From: Bacteroides sp.
Lineage (GTDB): Bacteria > Bacteroidota > Bacteroidia > Bacteroidales > Bacteroidaceae
Length of the DNA: 33,132 nt
NCBI GenBank assembly: GCA_019414725.1
Contig: DXLM01000034.1
Location: 1-33,132, forward strand
Direction of reading: 5' to 3'
This document shows, one piece after another, positions 16,056 to 23,525 of this stretch. The position numbers were made by a program, and so were the translations under genes. The first letter of the stretch is position 1, and each line of letters starts with the position of its first letter. The notes beneath the pieces are model-generated. The model was not told where the DNA came from, did no database searches, and saw nothing but the letters and a program-made list of their open reading frames with translations.

Positions 16056-17066
16056 ATGAGCGAAACAAAATATACAGCAGCAGATTATAAGGCAGGACAA
16101 CCGCGCTGGTGTCCCGGATGCGGTGATCACGCATTTTTGAATTCCTTTCATAAGGCACTTGCAGAATTAGGAGTTTCTCCCCATGAAATTGCAGTTATTT
16201 CTGGTATTGGATGTTCGTCTCGTCTGCCTTATTATATGAATACATATGGTATGCATACGATTCATGGACGTGCGGCAGCTATTGCCACAGGTGCTAAAGT
16301 CGCTAATCCAAATCTTACTATCTGGCAGATTTCAGGAGATGGTGACGGACTGGCTATTGGAGGTAATCATTTTATTCATGCTATCCGTCGTAATGTAGAT
16401 ATTAATATTATATTACTGAATAATCGTATTTATGGACTTACCAAGGGGCAGTATTCTCCTACATCAGCTCGAGGTTTTGTCAGTAAGTCGTCACCATACG
16501 GTACAGTAGAAGATCCGTTCCGTCCAGCAGAATTATGCTTTGGCGCGCGTGGACGCTTTTTTGCCCGTTGTGTCGCTGTAGATGGAGGTCCGTCAGTAGA
16601 AGTATTGAAAGTAGCAGCTCGTCATAAGGGAACATCGGTAGTGGAGGTTCTTCAAAACTGTGTGATATTTAATGATGGTACTCATGATGCTGTCGCTAAA
16701 AAAGAAGATCGTGAACGCAATGCCATTTATCTGGAACACGGTAAACCTATGCTTTTCGGTCCGAATAAAGAGTTTGGATTAATGCAGGAAGGTTTCGGAT
16801 TGAAAGTCGTTAAACTGGGTGAAAATGGAATTACGGAAAAAGATATTCTAGTACATGATGCTCATTGTGAAGATCATACACTTCAGTTGAAACTGGCTTT
16901 GATGGAAGGGCCTGATTTCCCGATTGCATTGGGAGTTATTCGTGATGTAGAAGCGCCTACATATGATGAATCTGTCGAAGCACAAATAGAAGAAGTTTCT
17001 GCGAAAAAGAAATATCATAATTTTGCTGAATTGCTTGCAACCAATGATACTTGGGAAATAAAATAA
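16056..17066 (+). CDS. korB: 2-oxoacid:ferredoxin oxidoreductase, beta subunit
   Basis: This 336-residue subunit binds thiamine diphosphate and carries Fe-S ligands. Visible features are RWCPGCGDHAFLNSFH at about residues 18-33 (Cys pair), SGIGCSSRLPYYMNTYGMHT, the thiamine diphosphate motif ISGDGDGLAIGGNH through LLNNRIYGLTKGQYSPTS (about 92-130), and VVEVLQNCVIFNDGTHD. It starts three bases after korA and is followed by a terminator, so the operon holds only the two large subunits; a separate ferredoxin-like delta subunit is not encoded here. The length is normal for the family. Confidence 0.93.
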   Translation: MSETKYTAADYKAGQPRWCPGCGDHAFLNSFHKALAELGVSPHEIAVISGIGCSSRLPYYMNTYGMHTIHGRAAAIATGAKVANPNLTIWQISGDGDGLAIGGNHFIHAIRRNVDINIILLNNRIYGLTKGQYSPTSARGFVSKSSPYGTVEDPFRPAELCFGARGRFFARCVAVDGGPSVEVLKVAARHKGTSVVEVLQNCVIFNDGTHDAVAKKEDRERNAIYLEHGKPMLFGPNKEFGLMQEGFGLKVVKLGENGITEKDILVHDAHCEDHTLQLKLALMEGPDFPIALGVIRDVEAPTYDESVEAQIEEVSAKKKYHNFAELLATNDTWEIK

Positions 17067-17079
17067 AGCGGAAGAAAAA

Positions 17080-17119
17080 AATAAGGAGTCAATATTATGG
17101 GGCTCCTTATTTTTTTTGT
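17080..17119 (+). terminator. korAB rho-independent terminator
   Basis: AATAAGGAG (17080-17088) pairs with CTCCTTATT (17103-17111), and the T-run continues to 17119. It closes the korAB operon 14 bases after the korB stop. Confidence 0.85.
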
Positions 17120-17164
17120 TTTTATTTATCCAAATTTTTGTATTATATCTTATAAAGTAGAATT

Positions 17165-20098
17165 ATGATAAGAAGCATCAGTAATATGAAAATCTATCTG
17201 GCAAGTTTCTTGATAGCATGCTTTCAGGTTATGCTGGCTTCTAGTTCTTATTCTTCTTTTACAATAAACCATTTACAAGGACTCTCAAATAGCGCAGTTT
17301 TAAGCATCTTACAGGATAATCAGGGATTGATGTGGTTCGGTACCTACGATGGATTAAACTGTTATGATGGTAGAACGATAGATGTATTTCGTACTGATTT
17401 TTCCAAGGGCCTAACATTAGATAATAACATTATTTCTCGTATTCAGATTGCTTCAGATGACAAATTATGGGTGCAAAGCTATTCTGGAGTAAACTTATTT
17501 TCTACAGATTCTTTATCTGTTATCGATAATTATGTATTTCCAGATGAAGAAGTTATTGTATTTTCTAATCGGAAAGGTGACAGCTGGATTGTTGGAAAGC
17601 GGAATTTGTATTATTATAATACATATCATCGTTGCTTTGTGAAGGCCGGTGCAATGAATTTAAATTTGGAGAACCTTCAACAAAGTGCTTATGTAGATGG
17701 ACAAGGTGGACTTCATATAGTACCAGTTAATGATACTAAGATGATTCATTTTTCATTGAGTTCTTTTTCTGCTGATTCTTTGCAGACAAGTTTGGATGTT
17801 ACATCTTCACCTTTACATTCCAAGGTTATAAAAAAGACTTTTATTCAAAGCGGGGTTATTTGTTTCATTGACGAAGCAGATGATTTGTATTTGTATGATG
17901 TTTCCAAGAAGTCTAAAGTATATATTCGTAATGTAGGGGAACTATATAGAAAGTATGGTAACTTCATGAACGTATTTCCTTTTTATGATGATATTCTGAT
18001 AACTCTTCATACGGGTGGTATCCTTCGTCTGATGGCTTCTCAGCAATATACAGAAGATTTGATACGTGTAGATTTGCGTATATTTTCAGCTTATACAGAT
18101 AATCAGCAAGGGATTTTATGGATGGGGACAGATGGAGCCGGTGTAGTGAAGTTTACTAAAAGAGATGCTCTGGTTACGAATTTAATGCTAAATCGCATGT
18201 CTTCATCTGTAAGTGGGCAGGTTAGAGGTATTATGACCGATCGTTACGGTACATTGTGGGTTGGAACTAAGGGAGACGGTCTGATACGTATACCTGATTA
18301 TCAAAAAGAGATTGATCTTAAAACTCTTTCAGTTTATTCACCTAAAGGAAAATGGGCTTTGACTGATTATGTGCGCGGACCTAATTTCTATCCGGTATTT
18401 ATGCTGAAGAAAAAGACTCAAGGAGATGATTTTTTGGTGGGAATGTCCGATTCGTTATTGTATTATTATTCTTATCAGTCTGATAAACTGATACGTGTGG
18501 GAGGCTCTATACGTTATCCGGCAGAAATACATGGCTTATATGAGGAAAATGATTCTGTTCTTTGGGTAGTAACGTTTGGCTCAGGTCTTATTAAGGTTGT
18601 GCTAGATAAATCACATGAAATTCCGGAGATCAAAAGATTCAGACGTTTCCGTTGTTTTGCAGAACAGAAAGAACTTGTAGAATATTCTTCTTTATGGGTA
18701 CAAGGTGATTCTATTTTATGGCTGGGAAGTCGTGGACAAGGGTTAGTTCGGTTTGATATTCGAAAATATGAGTATCAGGTGTATTCCTTGCGTACGATGC
18801 TGGGAAAAGCTGTAGATGATGTCTTGTGTTTGTGTGAATATGATAACAATCACTTTTTTGTTGGTACTACAGCCGGCTTGGTTTCTGTTGAAATTAATGG
18901 CAGAAATATTGTGCCTTCATACATTGGTCGCGAACAAGGGCTGGTTAATGAGATGGTACATGGCATTGTAAAAGACGATGCTGGAATATTATGGATGGGT
19001 ACAAATAAAGGAATGATAAAATATGACCCTGTTAGTGGTGGATCTTATACATATTATTATAGCAAGGGGATTGAAATAGGAGAGTTTAGTGATGATAGCT
19101 ATTATCGTAGTCCCTATAATGGAGATCTTTTTTTAGGTGGAGTAGATGGACTATTGTATATGAATGATAGTCAGTCTTCTATTCCAGAATATTATCCTGA
19201 ACTAATTCTTCGTAAGCTGATCATTGATCGTGAGGAAGTTAACCTTAACAGGTTTTATTCGGCAGACAGAAAACAGATTCTGCTTTCTGAAGAACAGAAT
19301 ACGTTTTCTTTACAATTTGTAGCATTGGATTATCTTAATTCAGATATTGAATATGCTTATATCTTAGAGGGATATGATGAAAAGTGGAGCCTTTTTTCTA
19401 AAGAAAATGAGGCTATGTTTAAAAATGTTCCCCCTGGGGAGTATTTACTTCGTATACGGTATAAGAAAGACGTGTTGGATACTGTCTATAAGGAGTATTC
19501 TGTTGCTATTAAAATTGCTCCTTTCTGGTATCATACGATATGGGCATATTTGACTCTTGTCCTTTTGATAATTCTTTGTTTGGCAGGGTATATTTATAAA
19601 CTGCATCGGAAAGGATTCTTTGAACGTTTGGCGCGAGCATGGGCTGTATCGAAAGGATTGGGAGAAATTCAGCAGGAAAACTTATTGGTGAAAGCAGGTG
19701 CTTTAGGAAACTGGGTAGCATTTTTCCCTTATTGTAATCAGCCTGAACAGATTGCATTTATACAAAGAATCATCGAGATAATAGAAGAGAATTTGGATAA
19801 AGAGGAGCTGGGACCAACTTTCCTGGCTGAAAGGATGCATATAAGTCCTCGTCAATTTTCTCGGAAGTTTAAAGATTTATCAGGAATTACTCCTAGTGAT
19901 TTTATAAAGAAATACCGTATGGAAAAGGCTGCTCAACTTCTGTTGGAAACTGATATGTCTATTCAGGAGGTAATAGAAAGTATTGGTATTTCTAGTCGTC
20001 CGTATTTTTATAAGGAGTTTGCAGATAAATATGGGACTACTCCGAAAAATTATCGTGCACATCATAAGGCAGGAACATTGACTGAAAGTGAATCATAA
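17165..20098 (+). CDS. beta-propeller/Y_Y_Y/AraC transmembrane regulator without kinase domains
   Basis: This 977-residue protein resembles the hybrid two-component sensors of Bacteroides glycan loci but is shortened. After a signal segment (about residues 8-27) come many propeller repeats with the LWxGTxxGLxx pattern (for example LMWFGTYDGLNCYD near 56, LWMGTDGAGVVKF near 318, LWVGTKGDGLIRI near 363, LWMGTNKGMIKYD near 608). A Y_Y_Y domain follows (about 711-785), one membrane helix (about 793-815), a short linker, then an AraC-type DNA-binding domain (about 862-965, with FLAERMHISPRQFSRKFK). No HisKA, ATPase or receiver domain fits in the roughly 46-residue linker. The signal presumably passes directly from periplasm to DNA-binding domain (inference). 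It lies upstream of the glycan operon in the same direction, as a local activator would. ATG 17186 is an alternative start. Confidence 0.9.
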   Translation: MIRSISNMKIYLASFLIACFQVMLASSSYSSFTINHLQGLSNSAVLSILQDNQGLMWFGTYDGLNCYDGRTIDVFRTDFSKGLTLDNNIISRIQIASDDKLWVQSYSGVNLFSTDSLSVIDNYVFPDEEVIVFSNRKGDSWIVGKRNLYYYNTYHRCFVKAGAMNLNLENLQQSAYVDGQGGLHIVPVNDTKMIHFSLSSFSADSLQTSLDVTSSPLHSKVIKKTFIQSGVICFIDEADDLYLYDVSKKSKVYIRNVGELYRKYGNFMNVFPFYDDILITLHTGGILRLMASQQYTEDLIRVDLRIFSAYTDNQQGILWMGTDGAGVVKFTKRDALVTNLMLNRMSSSVSGQVRGIMTDRYGTLWVGTKGDGLIRIPDYQKEIDLKTLSVYSPKGKWALTDYVRGPNFYPVFMLKKKTQGDDFLVGMSDSLLYYYSYQSDKLIRVGGSIRYPAEIHGLYEENDSVLWVVTFGSGLIKVVLDKSHEIPEIKRFRRFRCFAEQKELVEYSSLWVQGDSILWLGSRGQGLVRFDIRKYEYQVYSLRTMLGKAVDDVLCLCEYDNNHFFVGTTAGLVSVEINGRNIVPSYIGREQGLVNEMVHGIVKDDAGILWMGTNKGMIKYDPVSGGSYTYYYSKGIEIGEFSDDSYYRSPYNGDLFLGGVDGLLYMNDSQSSIPEYYPELILRKLIIDREEVNLNRFYSADRKQILLSEEQNTFSLQFVALDYLNSDIEYAYILEGYDEKWSLFSKENEAMFKNVPPGEYLLRIRYKKDVLDTVYKEYSVAIKIAPFWYHTIWAYLTLVLLIILCLAGYIYKLHRKGFFERLARAWAVSKGLGEIQQENLLVKAGALGNWVAFFPYCNQPEQIAFIQRIIEIIEENLDKEELGPTFLAERMHISPRQFSRKFKDLSGITPSDFIKKYRMEKAAQLLLETDMSIQEVIESIGISSRPYFYKEFADKYGTTPKNYRAHHKAGTLTESES

Positions 20099-20102
20099 CT
20101 AT

Positions 20103-20143
20103 AAAAGGAATATTTATATGGTGTTATAAGTATTCCTTTTCTT
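20103..20143 (+). terminator. terminator after the regulator gene
   Basis: A hairpin of about 16 bp (AAAAGGAATA extended by TTTATA, loop TGGTGT, then TATAAG and TATTCCTTTT) starts five bases after the regulator stop and is followed by a T-rich stretch. It separates regulator transcription from the glycan operon. Confidence 0.75.
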
Positions 20144-20145
20144 GT

Positions 20146-20375
20146 GCTTGCCTGTTCTTAAATCTGTTTTCTGCTTTTTCTACTTTGTTCTCTAAATGTT
20201 TTATTGTAATTTTAATATGCTGTAAATCAGAATGTAATATTGTTCTGTATTTTGACTGTGATTCTTTATTAGGACATTTTGATTTAGGGAGAAAGAATGT
20301 CTTTAAAGAGGAAAAAAATATAGTTATCTATTATTACTTTTACATATAGGATATTGGCTTAAATCTTAATTTTAT
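20146..20375 (+). promoter_or_regulatory. AT-rich leader of the glycan operon (promoter not resolved)
   Basis: This gene-free stretch should hold the promoter and the regulator's binding site, since the genes after it are packed with gaps of 1-28 bases. I see no perfect TAnnTTTG box; near-matches are TACTTTG near 20181 and TATTTTG near 20247, each one base short. No strong repeat stands out. Confidence 0.35.
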
Positions 20376-22709
20376 ATGCTTCGAAAAATACATTTTTGTT
20401 TGCTCGCCGGTTTAATCTTTACTCCGGCTTTCTCTCAACAGCGAGTGGTTGATTATGTAAATCCGATTATTGGAACAAATGGAATGGGACATACATTTCC
20501 TGGCCCTTGTGTTCCTTTTGGTTTGATACAACTCAGCCCGGATACTGATACAATACCCCATAATATAAATGGTGAATATCAAAAGGATGTTTATAAATAT
20601 TGTGCAGGTTATCAGTATTCAGATCCTACTATCGTTGGATTTAGTCATACTCATTTAAGTGGTACGGGACATTCTGACTTAGGCGATATCTTAATTATGC
20701 CTACAGTTGGTGAATTAAAACTGAACCCGGGGCGTGCTGACTTTCCGGATGAAGGGTATCGCTCACGTTATAATCATGCTACAGAACGTGCAACAGCAGG
20801 TTATTATGAAGTTGTGCTTGATGACTATAAGGTAAAAGCTCAATTGACTGCAACTTCTCGCGTCGGTATACATAAATATACTTATCCTTCAACTGACGGG
20901 CGTATTATTCTCGATTTGAATCATGGTATTTATAATTACGATGGTAAAGTGCTTTGGAGCCATTTGAGAGTTGAAAATGATACCTTGCTTACTGGTTATC
21001 GGATAACGAATGGCTGGGCTCGGACAAATTATACCTATTTTGCTATATCTTTCTCTCAGCCGATAAAAGATTATGGATATATAGATAAAAAGAAACCAGA
21101 TTATGTGGGATTCTGGCGCCGTTTCAATATCGATCGTAATTTCCCAGAAATAGCAGGACGCTCTGTTGTATCTTATTTTAATTTTGATACTTCGAATAAT
21201 AAGGAGCTAGTTGTAAAAGTTGCTCTTTCAGGGGTTAGTACTGAAGGAGCTTTGAAGAATTTATGTGCAGAGGCTGGAGGAAAAAGCTTCGAACAGGTGG
21301 TTGATGAGGCTGCTGAGGCATGGAATACAAAACTTGATTTATTTGAAATAGAAGGAACGGAAGATCAGAAAGCTATGTTTTATACCTCCTTATATCATAC
21401 GATGATAAACCCATCAGTATATATGGATGTGGACAAAGCATATCGTGGACTTGATCATAATATTCATCAAGCAGAAGACTTTACGAATTATACGATCTTT
21501 TCATTGTGGGATACTTATCGGGCTGAACATCCGTTCCTGAATGTGGTAACTCCAATGCAGAATGCGGATATGGTAAAATCGATGATTCGTCATCAACAGC
21601 AGAGTGTGCATAAAATGTTACCCGTTTGGAGTTTGATGGGAAATGAGAACTGGTGTATGAGTGGATATCATGCTGTTCCTGTTTTGGCTGATGCTATTGC
21701 CAAAGGGGTATTTACTGAAAAGGAAGAAGCTTTGCAAGCTATGGTCGAAACATCGAACGTAGATTACTATGATCATCTGGATGATTATAAACAGTTGGGA
21801 TATATTCCTTTTGAAAAGAGTAGTACAGCTGTTTCCTCTACATTGGAATTTGCATATGATGACTGGACTATTTATCAGACTGCTTTAAGAGCAGGTAATG
21901 AAGAAATTGCTAAGCAGTATTATGCACGTGCATTGAATTATCGTAATGTCTTTGATAAGAAAAATGGCTTTGCTTGTCCGCGTTATACTGACGGTAGCTT
22001 CAAAAAAGATTTTGATCCTCTGCAAACACATGGAGAGGGTTTTATCGAAGGTAATTCCTGGAATTTTTCTTTCCATGTACCACATGATGTCTATGGTATC
22101 ATGGATTTAATGGGAGGTGAAAAAGTTTTTCTAACTCGTTTGGATGAGCTTTTTGAAATGCATCTTCCTAAAAAATATTATGAAAAGAATGAAGATATTA
22201 CGGAAGAAGGGCTGATTGGCGGATATGTGCATGGTAATGAACCAAGTCATCATATACCTTACTTATACGCTTGGACATCACAACCTTGGAAAACTCAATT
22301 TTGGACTCGTGAGATAATCGACCGTATGTATCGTAATGATATAAACGGGTTGGGAGGAAATGATGATTGTGGTCAGATGTCTGCCTGGTATATGTTTACG
22401 GTAATGGGATTTTATCCAGTATGTCCGGGAACAGATCAGTATGTATTAGGAGCTCCATATTTCCCTTATCTCAAACTGCGTTTACCTAATGGAAACATTT
22501 TGGAAATTAAAGCTGAAGGAGTGAGCGATACTCGACGTTATGTTCAGTCACTTACTATTAACGGCAAGAAATATGACAAATTATATATTACTCATGCAGA
22601 TTTGTTGAAAGGAGGAGTCTGGGAGTTTAAGATGGGAACCTCACCCAACAAGAAAAGAGGACAAAAAGCAGAAGATAAACCTTATTCATTAACAAACGGA
22701 ATCAAATAG
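20376..22709 (+). CDS. GH92 family alpha-mannosidase (first)
   Basis: GH92 enzymes are calcium-dependent exo-alpha-mannosidases. This 777-residue protein has a signal peptide (cleavage after about residue 20, FSQQ) without a lipobox, so it is probably periplasmic. The N-terminal VNPIIGTNGMGHTFPGP and GLIQLSPDTDT segments and GFSHTHLSGTGHSDLGD are family hallmarks. The catalytic domain shows FSLWDTYRAEHP, the EGNSW motif with Glu558 at the usual general-acid position, VPHDVYG, HGNEPSHHIPYLYAW, and GNDDCGQMSAWY with the Asp pair 663/664 at the general-base region. Length is typical. I would predict alpha-1,2 or related linkage from the HGNEPSHH type of motif, with low certainty. It is the first gene of the operon; the next gene begins after one base. 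Confidence 0.95.
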   Translation: MLRKIHFCLLAGLIFTPAFSQQRVVDYVNPIIGTNGMGHTFPGPCVPFGLIQLSPDTDTIPHNINGEYQKDVYKYCAGYQYSDPTIVGFSHTHLSGTGHSDLGDILIMPTVGELKLNPGRADFPDEGYRSRYNHATERATAGYYEVVLDDYKVKAQLTATSRVGIHKYTYPSTDGRIILDLNHGIYNYDGKVLWSHLRVENDTLLTGYRITNGWARTNYTYFAISFSQPIKDYGYIDKKKPDYVGFWRRFNIDRNFPEIAGRSVVSYFNFDTSNNKELVVKVALSGVSTEGALKNLCAEAGGKSFEQVVDEAAEAWNTKLDLFEIEGTEDQKAMFYTSLYHTMINPSVYMDVDKAYRGLDHNIHQAEDFTNYTIFSLWDTYRAEHPFLNVVTPMQNADMVKSMIRHQQQSVHKMLPVWSLMGNENWCMSGYHAVPVLADAIAKGVFTEKEEALQAMVETSNVDYYDHLDDYKQLGYIPFEKSSTAVSSTLEFAYDDWTIYQTALRAGNEEIAKQYYARALNYRNVFDKKNGFACPRYTDGSFKKDFDPLQTHGEGFIEGNSWNFSFHVPHDVYGIMDLMGGEKVFLTRLDELFEMHLPKKYYEKNEDITEEGLIGGYVHGNEPSHHIPYLYAWTSQPWKTQFWTREIIDRMYRNDINGLGGNDDCGQMSAWYMFTVMGFYPVCPGTDQYVLGAPYFPYLKLRLPNGNILEIKAEGVSDTRRYVQSLTINGKKYDKLYITHADLLKGGVWEFKMGTSPNKKRGQKAEDKPYSLTNGIK

Positions 22710-22710
22710 T

Positions 22711-23523
22711 ATGAAAGCACAATTGTTATTAGCTGGTATAATATTAGGAATGAGTGGTATATCAGCTTGTACGGGGAACAAGAAAGATGTGATGACTGAA
22801 AAAGAGACAATGGAAGTCTGGAAAGATTATCCGGTTGGGCATATTGTATTTGATGATCAGGCTCCAGAGACAGAAGGTTCAAAAGTTTATCATCGTATAA
22901 TAACTAATCCTCAGGAGTATATTGCAGATCAGGCACGTACAGTACTTGCTACATTATATGATTCTCCGGCTGACAGTATTGTTCCGGTTGATACAATTCA
23001 TTATTCTTTGCAGGATATAGAGGGTATTTCTGCAAAAGGAGGAGGTAATGGCGTTGTGAGCATTTTTTATAGTACTCGTCATATTGAAAACTCATTTGCA
23101 GCAAATGATACTGCTAAGCTGTTTTTTGAAACAAGGGGTGTTTTGTTACACGAATTGACTCATGCATACCAGCTGGAGCCTCAAGGGATAGGTAATTATG
23201 GAAGCAGTCGTGTTTTCTGGGCTTTTATCGAGGGAATGGCTGATGCAGTACGTGTTGCCAATGGAGGTTTTACTCCGGATGCTCGTCCTAAAGGCGGAAA
23301 CTATATGGATGGTTATCGTACTGCCGGATACTTTTTTGTATGGTTAAGAGATAATAAAGATAAAGACTTTCTTCGTAAGTTTAATCGAAGTACACTTGAG
23401 GTTGTCCCTTGGTCATTTAACGGGGCTATAAAATATGCTTTAGGAGAGCAGTATGATATAGATGACTTGTGGTATGAATATCAAGTTGCAGTTGGCGATA
23501 TTCAAGAAACAGAAAATCATTGA
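22711..23523 (+). CDS. BSP-family (basic secretory protein) metallopeptidase lipoprotein
   Basis: This 270-residue lipoprotein (SGISAC lipobox, Cys at about residue 20) resembles the basic secretory protein/peptidase of plants and bacteria family. The zinc-binding motif LLHELTHAYQ places His147, Glu148 and His151, and FIEGMADAVR with Glu174 and Asp178 is the expected downstream metal-ligand helix. YRTAGYFFVWLRD and the closing ALGEQYDIDDLWYEYQ also fit the family. It lies between two GH92 genes, with a one-base gap before and a two-base gap after, so it is clearly part of the operon. A natural reading is that it cuts the protein part of a mannosylated glycoprotein, or trims glycopeptides, while the GH92 enzymes remove mannose; this is inference. 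No substrate is known from the sequence. Confidence 0.87.
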   Translation: MKAQLLLAGIILGMSGISACTGNKKDVMTEKETMEVWKDYPVGHIVFDDQAPETEGSKVYHRIITNPQEYIADQARTVLATLYDSPADSIVPVDTIHYSLQDIEGISAKGGGNGVVSIFYSTRHIENSFAANDTAKLFFETRGVLLHELTHAYQLEPQGIGNYGSSRVFWAFIEGMADAVRVANGGFTPDARPKGGNYMDGYRTAGYFFVWLRDNKDKDFLRKFNRSTLEVVPWSFNGAIKYALGEQYDIDDLWYEYQVAVGDIQETENH

Positions 23524-23525
23524 TT

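Noticed and set aside
23520..23525. TTG start for the second GH92 gene
   Set aside because: It overlaps the stop of the preceding gene, while ATG 23526 gives a standard signal peptide.
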